Positions 53,321-62,781 of a stretch of 64,000 bases of DNA are shown one piece after another. The stretch lies in NCBI RefSeq assembly GCF_009758415.1, contig NZ_WQRF01000004.1:1-64000 (forward strand), written 5' to 3'. Numbering within the stretch: the first letter of the stretch is position 1; each line of letters starts with the position of its first letter. Both the position numbers and the translations under genes were made by a program. The stretch is from Devosia marina. Its GTDB lineage: Bacteria > Pseudomonadota > Alphaproteobacteria > Rhizobiales > Devosiaceae. Under the pieces are notes generated by a model, which ran no database searches, was not told the origin of the DNA, and worked only from the letters and a program-made list of their open reading frames with translations.

Positions 53321-53343
53321 TTTCGTTTAATCACAAAACGAAA
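53321..53343 (+). promoter_or_regulatory. candidate DeoR/GlpR operator
   Basis: TTTCGTTT-AATCACA-AAACGAAA is a perfect 8-bp inverted repeat ending in the ribosome site of the deoR gene. The TTCG/CGAA half sites resemble GlpR/DeoR operators. Autoregulation is inferred. Confidence 0.55.
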
Positions 53344-53357
53344 AGGAGTGCGCCACG

Positions 53358-54125
53358 ATGACCCCATCAATGCGACAGGCGAAAATCGTCGAGCTGGCGC
53401 GCCAGCAGGGCGAGGTGAGTGTCGAGGAACTGGTTGCCGCGTTCGATGTGACGCCGCAGACGATCCGCAAGGATCTCAATGTCCTGTGCGACCGGGGTGC
53501 GCTGAAACGCACCCATGGCGGAGCGATGCACCCCTCCGGGGTCGAGAATGTCGAATATGAAGCGCGGCGGCAGATTGCGCCGGCAGAGAAGCGCGCCATC
53601 GGCAAGGCGGCTGCGGCGCTGATCCCCGACCACGCGTCGCTCTTCATCAATATCGGCACCACCACCGAAGCGGTCGGCCAGGCGCTGAGCGAGCATCGCG
53701 GACTGATGGTGATCACCAATAATATCAATGTGGCCAACCACCTGCGTGTCGTGCCCAGCACGGAAGTGGTGATTGCCGGCGGGGTGGTGCGGCCCAGCGA
53801 TGGCGGCATTGTGGGCGAGGCGGCAGTGGATTTCATCCGCCAGTTCAAGGTGGATTTCGCCGTCATCGGCGTCTCCGCCATCGACCCGGACGGAGCGCTG
53901 CTGGATTTCGACTTTCGCGAGGTGAAAGTGGCCCAGGCGATCATCGCCAATGCGCGCCATGTGATCGTGGTGGCCGACCAGACCAAATTCACCCGCACCG
54001 CTCCGGTGCGGATCGGGCATCTGAGCCAGGCGCATAGTTTCATTACGGACATCTGCCGAGTGGACTCTATCCGCGAGGTCTGTGCAGATGCCGGCATCGC
54101 ATTGATTGAAACAGGCGCTGCCTGA
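53358..54125 (+). CDS. DeoR/GlpR-family transcriptional regulator
   Basis: A 255-residue DeoR regulator. The N-terminal winged helix (about 6-60: IVELARQQGEVSVEELVAAF, TIRKDLNVLCDRGALKRTHGGA) carries the DeoR signature. The C-terminal sensor domain has FINIGTTTEAVGQAL and VVADQTKFTR, the sugar-phosphate isomerase-like fold. AAAAGGAG lies ten bases upstream and overlaps an inverted repeat. Target genes may be the neighbouring FAH-fold gene or the MFS-M81 pair. Confidence 0.9.
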   Translation: MTPSMRQAKIVELARQQGEVSVEELVAAFDVTPQTIRKDLNVLCDRGALKRTHGGAMHPSGVENVEYEARRQIAPAEKRAIGKAAAALIPDHASLFINIGTTTEAVGQALSEHRGLMVITNNINVANHLRVVPSTEVVIAGGVVRPSDGGIVGEAAVDFIRQFKVDFAVIGVSAIDPDGALLDFDFREVKVAQAIIANARHVIVVADQTKFTRTAPVRIGHLSQAHSFITDICRVDSIREVCADAGIALIETGAA

Positions 54126-54147
54126 CCTTTCCGGAATATACAGATCC

Positions 54148-54882
54148 ATGAAGTCCATTGCTGAACTCGCCGCCGCCCTTATTTCTGCGCATGAGGGCGG
54201 CCCGCTGCTCGACCGCGTTCCAGAGCATTTGCTGCCCGCTGACCTCGACGCGGTCTATGCACTGCAGGACGAGGTGATTGCTCAAATCGGGCCAGTGGGT
54301 GGCTGGAAGGTGGCTGCGGGCCTTGGCGATCCGCCGCTCTGCTCGCCTATCCCGGCCAATCGTTTCCTGGGGACAGCGGACCTGATCGATGGCGAAAAGC
54401 GCCGCATCTTCCTGGCCGAAATCGAGGTGGCGGTGCAGTTGGGTGAAGACCTGCCGGGGGGAGCTCCGCCCGAGGCTGTTGAAGCAGCCATCGCCAGCCT
54501 GCATCCGGCGATCGAATTGATCGGCAATCCATTCGTTGATCGGGATGCGACCCCGCGCAATCTGCAGCTTGGCGACCTGCAATCGAACGGGGCGGTGATA
54601 GTCGGCAAGGCGATGGACCGCGCTCTGGTGGACGCGCTTGCGTCGCTGCCAGTCACCCTGGAACTCGATGGCAGGCCCGCGCATGCGGTCGGCAAAGGCG
54701 CCGGCTGGGATGATATTGTTGGCGCTATCGCCTGGCTGGCCGGTCATGCCGAGCAGCGGGGGTACGGTCTCAAGGCCGGACAGGTGATCATCACCGGCGC
54801 TCGCGCTTTGGCGCCGCTCAATGGCGCGAAGATGATCGAAGGCGTGCTAGGCGACTGGGGTCGCGTGACTTGCGGGGTTTGA
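54148..54882 (+). CDS. FAH-superfamily hydratase/hydrolase (2-keto-4-pentenoate hydratase-like)
   Basis: A 244-residue protein of the fumarylacetoacetase superfamily, MhpD side. It has IGGWKV-like VGGWKVAAGL, FLAEIEVAVQLG (the metal-binding Glu pair), HPAIELIGNPF and GQVIITGARALAPL. Such enzymes hydrate 2-oxopent-4-enoates or cleave 2,4-diketo acids. Because it ends tail-to-tail with L-fuconate dehydratase, it could supply the 2,4-diketo-3-deoxy-L-fuconate hydrolase step, but that is inference. The start at 54148 has a weak ribosome site. Confidence 0.78.
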   Translation: MKSIAELAAALISAHEGGPLLDRVPEHLLPADLDAVYALQDEVIAQIGPVGGWKVAAGLGDPPLCSPIPANRFLGTADLIDGEKRRIFLAEIEVAVQLGEDLPGGAPPEAVEAAIASLHPAIELIGNPFVDRDATPRNLQLGDLQSNGAVIVGKAMDRALVDALASLPVTLELDGRPAHAVGKGAGWDDIVGAIAWLAGHAEQRGYGLKAGQVIITGARALAPLNGAKMIEGVLGDWGRVTCGV

Positions 54883-54903
54883 TCCGCAAGTCGCGCTGTC
54901 CAC

Positions 54904-56178
54904 TCACCCCGTGAATCCATTCTGCGCGATCGAGGCCGGTTTCATCTCGATGGAAAAGCCGGGGCGCTCCGGCGGCATATAGGCCGCGCCCTTGATGACG
55001 CAGGGATCGAGGAAATGCTCGTGCAGGTGGTCGACATATTCGATCACCCTGCCCTGCTTCTTGCCCGAGACGGCCAGATAGTCGATCATGGAGAGGTGCT
55101 GGACATACTCGCAGAGGCCCACGCCACCGGCATGCGGCCAGACCGGCTTGCCGAACTTGGCGGCCATCAGCAGCACCGAGAGCACCTCATTGAGACCCCC
55201 GATGCGGCAGGCATCGATCTGGACGATGTCGATGGCGTCGCGGGTGATGAACTGCTTGAACAGGATCCGGTTCTGGCACATTTCGCCTGTGGCAACCTTC
55301 ACCGGCCCGATGGCTTCGCGGATCTTGCGGTGGCCTTCCACATCGTCAGGACTGGTCGGCTCCTCGATGAAATAGGGCTCGAACCGCTTGAGTTGGTTCA
55401 CCCATTCGATGGCCTGGTCGACTTCCCAGACCTGGTTGGCGTCGATCATCAGATAGCGGTCCGGGCCCATGATCTGGCGCACGATTTCAAGGCGCCGGAT
55501 ATCGTCATCGAGGTCGCGCCCGACCTTCATCTTGATATGGGTGAACCCGGCTTCGACCGCCTCGGTGGCCAGACGTGTCAGCTTCTCGTTCGAATAACCC
55601 AGCCATCCCGCCGAGGTTGTGTAGCAGGGATAGCCTTCATCGCGCAGCCGGTCGATGCGTTCGGCCTTGCCCGGTTCGGCGGCGCGGAAAATCTCCAGCG
55701 CTTCCTCGGGGGTGATGGCGTCGGTCAGATAGCGGAAGTCGATGATGGAGACGAGCTGTTCGGGGCTCATTTCGCTGACATAGAGCCAGACCGGCTTGTT
55801 GGCACGCTTGGCCAGCAGGTCCCAGACGGCGTTGACCACGGCACCCGTCGCCAGATGCATGGCGCCCTTGTCGGGGCCGATCCAGCGCAGCTGGCTGTCG
55901 CCGGTGACATGGCGCCAGAAGCGGCCGGGATCGGCCTCGATCCAGTCCAGTTCCAGACCGACGACACGGTCGGTCAGCGCGTTTATGGCCGCGACCACCA
56001 CCTCGTTGCCGCGGCCGATCGTGAAGGTCAGCCCATGGCCTTCCAGATTGCCATCGGTTCCCAGCACCACATAGGCGGCGGAATAATCCGGGTCCGGGTT
56101 CATCGCATCGGACCCGTCGAGGGACTGGGACGTCGGGAAGCGAAGGTCGTGGGTGCTGAGGGAGGTGATCTTGGTCAT
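54904..56178 (-). CDS. L-fuconate dehydratase (enolase superfamily)
   Basis: A 424-residue mandelate-racemase-type enolase enzyme that dehydrates L-fuconate to 2-keto-3-deoxy-L-fuconate. The catalytic Lys lies in FTHIKMKVG, metal ligands in [19 protein letters not shown] and VATGEM, and the catalytic His in [16 protein letters not shown]. This last block is characteristic of the FucD group. Last gene of the sugar operon, after an SDR and a 132-bp palindromic element. ATG 56178 is preferred over a TTG two codons upstream. Confidence 0.87.
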   Translation of the reverse strand: MTKITSLSTHDLRFPTSQSLDGSDAMNPDPDYSAAYVVLGTDGNLEGHGLTFTIGRGNEVVVAAINALTDRVVGLELDWIEADPGRFWRHVTGDSQLRWIGPDKGAMHLATGAVVNAVWDLLAKRANKPVWLYVSEMSPEQLVSIIDFRYLTDAITPEEALEIFRAAEPGKAERIDRLRDEGYPCYTTSAGWLGYSNEKLTRLATEAVEAGFTHIKMKVGRDLDDDIRRLEIVRQIMGPDRYLMIDANQVWEVDQAIEWVNQLKRFEPYFIEEPTSPDDVEGHRKIREAIGPVKVATGEMCQNRILFKQFITRDAIDIVQIDACRIGGLNEVLSVLLMAAKFGKPVWPHAGGVGLCEYVQHLSMIDYLAVSGKKQGRVIEYVDHLHEHFLDPCVIKGAAYMPPERPGFSIEMKPASIAQNGFTG

Positions 56179-56192
56179 GTGCAACTATCCAT

Positions 56193-56324
56193 AAGGCCCC
56201 CTCACCCGGCCCTCCGGGCCGACCTCTCCCCCAAAGGGAGAGGTGGGGCATCGCGCCCTGTCTTGATATTACGGCTCCTGCGTCCCCTCTCCCTTGGGGG
56301 AGAGGGTCAGGGTGAGGGGGCCTT
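56193..56324. repeat. 132-bp palindromic element with 15-bp terminal inverted repeats
   Basis: AAGGCCCCCTCACCC (56193-56207) and GGGTGAGGGGGCCTT (56310-56324) are exact complements. Inside lie CACCTCTCC/GGAGAGGTG-type stems near 56231-56250 and 56283-56307. It lies between two genes of one operon (SDR and fuconate dehydratase). Confidence 0.65.
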
Positions 56325-56342
56325 TCTCACCACTTCAATGCA

Positions 56343-57074
56343 TCACGCCGTCCAGCCGCCATCGATGATGTGGACCTGTCCGGTGGTATAGGTGGCGCCG
56401 GCAAGATAGACGGCAAGGTCCGCAACCTCGTCGGGCCGGGCTATGCGGCCGATGGGCTGGCGGGCAATGAAGGCTTTTCTCGCGCCCTCAAAATCGCCGG
56501 TGGCCTCCCAGCGCTGATGCAGGCTGGGGCTGTCAACCGTGCCGGGACAGATGGCATTCACGCGTATGCCCTGAGTGGTGTAGTCAGCGGCAATGGACTT
56601 GGTGAGGCCCACAACGGCCGCCTTGGAGATGGTGTAGGCCGCACGGTTGGGCACGCCTTTGATCGAGGAGGCTACCGTTGCCATATTGATGATGGCGCCG
56701 TCGCGGCGTTCCAGCATTTGTGGCAGCACCGCCTGACAGGTGCGGATCTGCGCCTTGACGTTAAGATCGAGTGCAAAGTCGAGGTCTGCGTCGCTCATTT
56801 CGAGCACGGTGCCGTTATGCACTACACCAGCGCAATTGAAGAGTACGTCGATATGGCCGATCTCGGCCACCGCCTGTTTGACAGCATCGCCGGAAAGAAC
56901 GTCGAGCACCCGTGTGGTCACATTGGGGATGGCATCGAGTTCGGAAAGCAGCGCCGCATTGATGTCGGTGGCGACCACCCTGGCGCCCGCCCGCGCAAAG
57001 GCTTCCGCGGAAGCCCGGCCGATGCCTTGCGCAGCGGCGGTGATAAGGACGGTTTTTCCGGAGAGGTCGGCCAT
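56343..57074 (-). CDS. SDR oxidoreductase, probable 2-keto-3-deoxy-L-fuconate dehydrogenase
   Basis: A 243-residue short-chain dehydrogenase. Rossmann loop ITAAAQGIGRA, NCAGVV near 85, the catalytic Ser in MATVASS, YTISKAA (YxxxK), and PGTVDSPSLHQRW. The end HIIDGGWTA is typical of the group. Its neighbour, L-fuconate dehydratase, makes 2-keto-3-deoxy-L-fuconate, and an SDR next to it is the known oxidising enzyme of the non-phosphorylating fucose route. The assignment rests on family likeness plus context. The start at 57074 follows a GGA-containing weak ribosome site. Confidence 0.8.
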   Translation of the reverse strand: MADLSGKTVLITAAAQGIGRASAEAFARAGARVVATDINAALLSELDAIPNVTTRVLDVLSGDAVKQAVAEIGHIDVLFNCAGVVHNGTVLEMSDADLDFALDLNVKAQIRTCQAVLPQMLERRDGAIINMATVASSIKGVPNRAAYTISKAAVVGLTKSIAADYTTQGIRVNAICPGTVDSPSLHQRWEATGDFEGARKAFIARQPIGRIARPDEVADLAVYLAGATYTTGQVHIIDGGWTA

Positions 57075-57126
57075 TGCTCGGTCCAGTTTGATTTGTTGGC
57101 AGCCCTCTCCGCAAAAGGGGAGAAGG

Positions 57127-57160
57127 CGGCTGAGGGACCATTTCGGTGAGCCCTCAGCCG
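57127..57160 (-). repeat. stem-loop after the sugar-binding protein gene
   Basis: CGGCTGAGGG (57127-57136) pairs perfectly with CCCTCAGCCG (57151-57160), 14-base loop, about 43 bases after the binding-protein stop. Third case in the window of a hairpin after a binding-protein gene. Confidence 0.55.
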
Positions 57161-57202
57161 TTTCGTGCATCCCCTCTAACTTAAGCGGGGAAGATGACGG
57201 TC

Positions 57203-58147
57203 TCAGTCGTAGAGAACGGCCGCGATTTCGGGGTCGTCCATGTTGGTGGCGTCGTAGTAGTAGAAGCCAGTGTCGATCACCTTGGGCAGGTCTTCGCCAT
57301 TAAGAGCAGCGACGGCTGCCTGGACTGTCTGATAGCCGATGCCAACCGGGTTCTGGGTGATGGCCCCAGCCATGACGCCGTTTTCGATCATCGACTTCTG
57401 GGCTGCACCGCTATCGAACCCGATGACAACGACATCGCTGCCCAGTTCCTGCTTGCCATTGGCGACGCCGATGGCCGAACCTTCATTGGAGCCGAAGATG
57501 CCATCAAGGTCGGGATTGGCGAGCAGGATCGACTTGGTGATCTCGGTCGACTGGAGCTGGTCACCACCGCCATACTGGATCGAGACGACCTCGATGTTCG
57601 GATAGGCTTCTTTCATGCGGTTGACGAAACCCTCGACACGGTCGATGCCGGTGCGGCTGGTCTGGTCGTGACCAACCACGGCCACCTTGCCTTCGCCGCC
57701 GATTTTCTCGGCCATGACGTCGGCAGCAAGTGCGGCAGCAGCGACGTTGTCGGTGGTTGCAGTGGCGAGCGGAATGTCGCTGTCGACACCCGAGTCAAAG
57801 GCGATGATCGGGATGCCGGCGTCGTTGGCCTGCTGCAAGAGCGGCAGGGCGGCCTGGCTGTCGAGGGCGGCAAAACCGATCGCATCAGGCTCGCGCGACA
57901 GGGCGGCGGCCAGCATGTCCATCTGACGGTCGACCTGGCTTTCGCTTTCCGGCCCCTCGAAGGTAACGGAGACGCCCAGATCTGCGGCAGCCTGGTCGGC
58001 CCCAGCCTTCACGGCCTGCCAGAACTGGTGCTGAAAGCCCTTCGAGATCAGGGCGATATCGACCTGATCCTGGGCCAGTGCGGGGCCGGAAGCGGCCAGC
58101 ATGGCGACGGCGCTGATGGCACCAATAAGACTACGGCGGTTGAGCAT
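57203..58147 (-). CDS. sugar ABC transporter periplasmic binding protein (RbsB type)
   Basis: A 314-residue periplasmic-binding-protein-like protein (type 1 fold). The signal peptide MLNRRSLIGAISAVAMLAASGPALA is cleaved near residue 25. The ligand-lobe blocks IALISKGFQHQFWQAVKAGA, IIAFDSGVDSD and VVVIGFDSGAAQ are typical of RbsB-like pentose/hexose binders. GGAGG precedes the ATG at 58147. Ligand inferred as L-fucose or a related deoxy sugar from the downstream enzymes. Confidence 0.9.
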   Translation of the reverse strand: MLNRRSLIGAISAVAMLAASGPALAQDQVDIALISKGFQHQFWQAVKAGADQAAADLGVSVTFEGPESESQVDRQMDMLAAALSREPDAIGFAALDSQAALPLLQQANDAGIPIIAFDSGVDSDIPLATATTDNVAAAALAADVMAEKIGGEGKVAVVGHDQTSRTGIDRVEGFVNRMKEAYPNIEVVSIQYGGGDQLQSTEITKSILLANPDLDGIFGSNEGSAIGVANGKQELGSDVVVIGFDSGAAQKSMIENGVMAGAITQNPVGIGYQTVQAAVAALNGEDLPKVIDTGFYYYDATNMDDPEIAAVLYD

Positions 58148-58235
58148 TGAAATCCTCCCAAATGCTGCTGTGAAACTGCTGAAACTTGTTTTTCTAGGTT
58201 TTGGCGCACCGGCGGCGCGCGGCGGAGTTCGGCGC

Positions 58236-59231
58236 CTAAAGTTTGCGGCGCCGCAGTATGTCGGCATAGACGGCCAGGATGATGATGGTCCCGGTCACCA
58301 CGGTCTGCCATTCCTGCGCCACCGAAAGAATGCGCAGGCCATTGGCCAGGACCGAGATGATGAGCGCCCCGATAAGCGTGCCCAGCACGGTGCCACGACC
58401 GCCCGAAAGCGAGGTGCCACCGATAACGACAGCGGCGATGGCTTCAAGCTCGTAACCCTGCCCCAGCGCGGGCTGGGCGGAGTTGAGACGGCTGGCAATC
58501 AGCACCCCACCCACGCCGACAATGGCGCCTGACAGGGCATACACGCCAATCTTCCAGCGATCGACATTGACACCGGAAAGCCGCACGGCCTCCTCGTTGG
58601 AGCCGAGCGCAAAAGTGTACCGGCCCAGCGCGGTTTTACCCAGAATAAAGGCGGTGAGCAGGGCCACAAGAAACAGGATCATCACGCCATTGGGCACCGG
58701 TACTGCCGGAATGATCTGTCCGACTACCGAGCCCAGGGCGATCTGGTTAAAGCCCGGCGTGTCGTTGAAATAGATCGGCCGGGTGCCCGAAATCACCAGC
58801 GAGAGTCCCTTGAGGATCAACATCATCCCCAGGGTTGCGATGAAGGGAGGCACCTTGAGCTTGGCGACGACCGTTCCCGAGATCAGTCCGCTCGCCGCAC
58901 CGGCGAGGATGGCGCCGAGAATGCCGATCGGCATGGGCAAGCCCCAATAGGTGAGGAAGACGCCCGCGATCACGGCACAGAATGTCATCAGCGTTCCCAC
59001 CGAGAGGTCGATCCCGCCGGTGATGATGACCAGGGTCACCGCGATGGCCAGAACGCCATTGACGGCGGTCGCCTGCAGAATGGCCAGAATGTTCTGGGTC
59101 TGCATGAAATTGGGAGACGCCAGCGAGAAGACGACGACCAAGGCGATAAGGCCGGAAAAGGCCAGCAGGCGATGGAAGGCGCCAGTCATGCGGATGCCGG
59201 ATTTCTGGGCTGGGGCAGCGGTATCGGTCAT
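58236..59231 (-). CDS. sugar ABC transporter permease (RbsC type)
   Basis: A 331-residue RbsC-like permease with about ten helices. Family landmarks: [36 protein letters not shown] (coupling helix) and [31 protein letters not shown] precedes the ATG at 59231, and that ATG overlaps the ATPase stop by four bases. Two cytosolic/membrane subunits come from this gene as a homodimer. Confidence 0.92.
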   Translation of the reverse strand: MTDTAAPAQKSGIRMTGAFHRLLAFSGLIALVVVFSLASPNFMQTQNILAILQATAVNGVLAIAVTLVIITGGIDLSVGTLMTFCAVIAGVFLTYWGLPMPIGILGAILAGAASGLISGTVVAKLKVPPFIATLGMMLILKGLSLVISGTRPIYFNDTPGFNQIALGSVVGQIIPAVPVPNGVMILFLVALLTAFILGKTALGRYTFALGSNEEAVRLSGVNVDRWKIGVYALSGAIVGVGGVLIASRLNSAQPALGQGYELEAIAAVVIGGTSLSGGRGTVLGTLIGALIISVLANGLRILSVAQEWQTVVTGTIIILAVYADILRRRKL

Positions 59232-60784
59232 GCAATCTTCCTTTCGGCATCCGGTCTCATGGCCGCTTCGCGCATGGTGGCAAGGCGCATGATTTCCTCC
59301 TGGCTGGCATCGCCCGGCAAAATGCCGGTCAGCCGGCCCTCGCACATCACGGCGATGCGGTGGCTGAGACGCAGAATCTCTGGCAACTCGGAGGATATGA
59401 CGATGATGGCCTTGCCCTGGGCGGCAAGGTTGTTGAGCAATTTGTAGATCTCGGACTTGGCGCCGACATCGATGCCACGGGTTGGCTCATCGAAAATCAG
59501 AATGTCACAATCGCGCAGCAGCCATTTGGCGATGACCACCTTCTGCTGATTGCCGCCTGAGAGGAGCCTGGCTTCCTGCGTGTCACTGGGTGTCTTGATG
59601 GCAAGCTGGCGGATGTAATCGCGAGCGGATTTTTCCATCCCGGCCTCGTCGAGCACGCCGGCGGGATTGGTAAACCGCTCCAGACTGGCGAGGGCGATAT
59701 TGTTGCGCACGTCCATGCCGGTGGCCAGGCCGAAGAGCTTTCGATCTTCAGACAGATAGCCGATACCCTTTGACACCGCGTCACGCGGCGCGGTGATGCC
59801 GACGCGCTCGCCATGCACCCAAATCTCTCCGCTTTCCTTGCGATCAGCGCCAAAAATGGCCCGGGCCACCTCGGTTCGCCCAGCCCCCATCAGCCCGGCA
59901 AAGCCAAGAATTTCGCCCTGACGCACGGAAAAGCTGACGTCGCGTATTTCACGGCCGCGGTTGAGCCCCTTGACCTCAAGTGCCACCGGCTGGCCGGAGG
60001 TGTCAGGAATGGCGTGCGCCTCAGTGTTGAGGGTACGTCCCACCATCATGGAAATGATGGTTTCAATAGGCGTTTCGGCGGCCGGAACAGTGCCGACATA
60101 TTCGCCATCGCGCATGACCGTCACGCGGTCAGAGATGCGTTTAATCTCATCCATCTTGTGAGAGATGTAGACGATCCCGACGCCCTCGGCCTTGAGCCGG
60201 TTGATGATCGCAAAGAGTTCGGCAATTTCGGCATCGTTAAGTGCTGCGGTGGGCTCATCCATGATGAGAACCCGGCTGCGGTAGGACAGCGCCTTGGCAA
60301 TTTCGACCATTTGCTGTTTGGCAATGGTCAGCGTCTCCACCAGCACGGTCGGCTCGAGATTGAGATTCATAGACTTGAAGATGGCAGCGGTATCGCGATT
60401 AAGCTGGCGCTCATCAAGGATACCGAAGCGGCGCGGTTCGCGGCCGATAAAGATGTTCTGCGCGGCGGTCAGATCGCGCATCAGGGCCAGTTCCTGGTGA
60501 ATGATGGAGATCCCGGCGTCCTGCGCCTGGCGCGGCGAGGTGATCTCGACAGCCTTCCCATCAAGCAGAACTTCGCCTGCGTCCCGGTCATAGACACCGG
60601 ACAACACCTTCATCAGCGTCGACTTGCCGGCTCCGTTCTCCCCCATCAGCGCGTGGACTTCGCCGGGCATCAACTCAAATTGTGCCTGGCTGAGCGCTCG
60701 AACGCCGGGAAAGGACTTGTCGATATTGCGCATTTGGACCAACGGCACGGCGCGTGCCGCAGCATCGACTGTCGCTCCCTCCAT
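59228..60784 (-). CDS. sugar ABC transporter ATP-binding protein (RbsA type, two ATPase domains)
   Basis: A 518-residue fused double ATPase as in RbsA/MglA. The first domain has Walker [10 protein letters not shown] near residue 48, IHQELALM, and [10 protein letters not shown]. The second has the degenerate GLMGAGRTE in place of Walker A, signature [15 protein letters not shown] and [11 protein letters not shown]. Degeneracy of the second Walker A is normal for this family. GGGAGG lies just upstream of the ATG. First gene of the sugar operon, divergent from a GntR regulator. Confidence 0.93.
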   Translation of the reverse strand: MEGATVDAAARAVPLVQMRNIDKSFPGVRALSQAQFELMPGEVHALMGENGAGKSTLMKVLSGVYDRDAGEVLLDGKAVEITSPRQAQDAGISIIHQELALMRDLTAAQNIFIGREPRRFGILDERQLNRDTAAIFKSMNLNLEPTVLVETLTIAKQQMVEIAKALSYRSRVLIMDEPTAALNDAEIAELFAIINRLKAEGVGIVYISHKMDEIKRISDRVTVMRDGEYVGTVPAAETPIETIISMMVGRTLNTEAHAIPDTSGQPVALEVKGLNRGREIRDVSFSVRQGEILGFAGLMGAGRTEVARAIFGADRKESGEIWVHGERVGITAPRDAVSKGIGYLSEDRKLFGLATGMDVRNNIALASLERFTNPAGVLDEAGMEKSARDYIRQLAIKTPSDTQEARLLSGGNQQKVVIAKWLLRDCDILIFDEPTRGIDVGAKSEIYKLLNNLAAQGKAIIVISSELPEILRLSHRIAVMCEGRLTGILPGDASQEEIMRLATMREAAMRPDAERKIA

Positions 60785-60846
60785 GGCTTAACCTCCCGCA
60801 CCCGGCCCGGCTTTTGTGCCAGACTCTTGAGCCGATCCCGAGCTAA

Positions 60847-60881
60847 TGGCAAGATTGCCAAGCTGTCAAGTGGTCAGACCA
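60847..60881. promoter_or_regulatory. promoter of the sugar operon with FadR-type GntR operator
   Basis: TGGTCAGACCA (60871-60881) is a perfect palindrome fitting the FadR-subfamily operator T-N-GT-N3-AC-N-A. It abuts a minus-strand -35, TTGACA (60869-60864). A second palindrome, TGGCAA-GA-TTGCCA (60847-60860), lies between -35 and the weak -10. The divergent gene encodes a FadR-type GntR regulator. Confidence 0.6.
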
Positions 60882-60928
60882 GTAGACATCCGGACCTAAC
60901 CTCGCTATGAGTGGGCGAGGGGAAGGCT

Positions 60929-61621
60929 ATGAAGCTCCAAGCTGTCTCGAATCGTAAACTCTACATCCAGATTGCCGATCAAATCCGCGACCAGATTGTC
61001 AGCGGCTCGATTGAAGCAGGGCGGCAATTGCCGTCAGAGCGCGACCTGGCGCTGAGCCTTGGTGTATCGCGGCCCACAGTCCGGGAAGCTCTGATTGCGC
61101 TTGAAGTGGCGGATCTGGTGGAGGTGCGAATTGGGGTTGGCGCTTTCGTCAAGCAACCGAAAGACGCGCGCGTTCCCTTGCCGGAATTGAGCGCGTCGCC
61201 GCTTGAGGTCACTGCGGTGCGCCGCCTCCTGGAACCCGAGGCCGCGGCCCAAGCCAGCCTTATCATATCACCCGAAGGCAAGGCGCGATTGGAAGAGACG
61301 TTGAGCCGGATGCGGGTGGAGACCGAGACCGGGCGCTGGTCGGTCGAGAGTGACCGCACGCTGCACATGACACTGGCCGACGCCTGCGGGAATGCCGTAC
61401 TGCGCGAAATGCTCGAAGGCCTGTGGAAGGCGCGGGGCGACGAACTCGACACCCGGTTTCACCAGCACCTGGTCGAAACCGGCACCGTGCGTGGGCACAT
61501 TCTGGTTGACCATGAGGCAATCGTTGCGGCAGTGGTCAGCGGCGACAGCGAAGGTGCGCGGTCTGCCATGGCGCGTCACCTGGACTTTGTTGTCGACGCC
61601 ATGCTGGAGGCCTGGGAGTAA
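60929..61621 (+). CDS. GntR-family (FadR subfamily) transcriptional regulator
   Basis: A 230-residue regulator with an N-terminal GntR winged helix (about 8-70: LPSERDLALSLGVSRPTVREALIALE) and an all-helical FCD ligand domain (about 90-225: VRRLLEPEAAAQASL and the metal-binding Asp/His pattern DRTLHMTLADACGN, ILVDHEAIVAAV). GAGGGGAAGG lies just before the ATG. It is divergent from the sugar operon and a matching operator sits between them, so it likely represses that operon until a sugar acid such as a fuconate derivative binds. The ligand is inferred. Confidence 0.9.
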   Translation: MKLQAVSNRKLYIQIADQIRDQIVSGSIEAGRQLPSERDLALSLGVSRPTVREALIALEVADLVEVRIGVGAFVKQPKDARVPLPELSASPLEVTAVRRLLEPEAAAQASLIISPEGKARLEETLSRMRVETETGRWSVESDRTLHMTLADACGNAVLREMLEGLWKARGDELDTRFHQHLVETGTVRGHILVDHEAIVAAVVSGDSEGARSAMARHLDFVVDAMLEAWE

Positions 61622-61749
61622 GCCATTGCCGCGCGCGCTGCGGACCACAGGCAAAAATTCCCGGTTTTGAACGGAATTTGGGTTCCAGGACTTCGCCTCC
61701 ATGCACCGATTTCTATAGATTCTGGGCAAAACAGACTTTGGAGTTACCC

Positions 61750-62652
61750 ATGCGCCTTTCCACCTTTGCCGCCGCCGCAGTGCTGGCCGTGACCCCGATT
61801 GCCGTGCAGGCTCAGGATGTCACCCCGCTGGTGAGCGCAGAATGGCTGAAAGCCCATGCCGATGATGACAATCTCGTCATCCTCGACATCCGCGCCGACA
61901 TTGAAAACACCGATCTGGGCGAATTGCCCTATATCGCCAACGCTGTAGTTGCCCCCTACAACACCGCCGGGTGGCGCACCGAAATCGAAGGCGTGCCGGG
62001 CCAGATCCCGCCCGCGGAGCAGATCGCCGAACTGATCGGAAGCCTGGGCATCGATGGCGACGACCATGTGGTGATCGTGCCCTGGGGCACCGACAGTTCC
62101 GAATTCGGGGGCGCAACCCGCGTCTACTGGACCTTCAAATATCTCGGCCATGACGAGGTTTCCATCCTCGATGGCGGCTGGCGCCAATATGACGCCCAGG
62201 GCGGCGAGCGCGTGGCCGAGGCCGCTGTGCCCGAAGCCACCGAGTTCCCCTATGAGGTGCGCGAAGAGCTGCGGGCGACCACTGCGGATGTGGAAGCGGC
62301 ACTGGCAGCGGGCACAAAATTGGTCGATGGCCGTCCCAACGCGCAGTTCCTTGGCGAAGCCAAGAGCCCGGTTGCTCGCGTGGCCGGCACCATCCCCGGG
62401 GCCGTGAACCTTGAAAACTCGGCTGTCTATAGCGCTGAATATGCCAGCTTTGCCCGGCCAGAGACCATTGCCGCCTTGGCCGAGGGCATTGGCCTGGGTG
62501 CCGATGAAGACAACATCGTGTTCTGCAACACCGGTCACTGGGCTTCGGTGGTGTGGTTTGCGCTGCATGAAGTTGGCGGCAACAAGAACACCGCCATGTA
62601 TGATGGTTCGATGGCCGAGTGGACGGCCGATCCGGCCCGTCCGATCCAGTAA
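61750..62652 (+). CDS. periplasmic sulfurtransferase (two rhodanese domains)
   Basis: A 300-residue rhodanese-type sulfurtransferase with a signal peptide (MRLSTFAAAAVLAVTPIAVQA, cleavage near residue 21). The second domain has the active Cys in FCNTGHWAS; the equivalent loop of the first (VPWGTDSSEFG) lacks Cys, so only the second is catalytic, as in SseA-type enzymes. It would move sulfane sulfur in the periplasm. The YeeE/YedE transporter gene follows on the same strand, a common pairing in sulfur import and repair. Confidence 0.88.
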   Translation: MRLSTFAAAAVLAVTPIAVQAQDVTPLVSAEWLKAHADDDNLVILDIRADIENTDLGELPYIANAVVAPYNTAGWRTEIEGVPGQIPPAEQIAELIGSLGIDGDDHVVIVPWGTDSSEFGGATRVYWTFKYLGHDEVSILDGGWRQYDAQGGERVAEAAVPEATEFPYEVREELRATTADVEAALAAGTKLVDGRPNAQFLGEAKSPVARVAGTIPGAVNLENSAVYSAEYASFARPETIAALAEGIGLGADEDNIVFCNTGHWASVVWFALHEVGGNKNTAMYDGSMAEWTADPARPIQ

Positions 62653-62781
62653 TCACCGGAGACGAGCCCTGTCGCCTCGCCGACATGGCGGCGACCGAAT
62701 GGATGGCCTGAGAATTGGATGTTGCGCCCGACCGGCGCAGCATCCAAAACGTCTTGACCGCACGAGTTTTTGCAAAGCACC

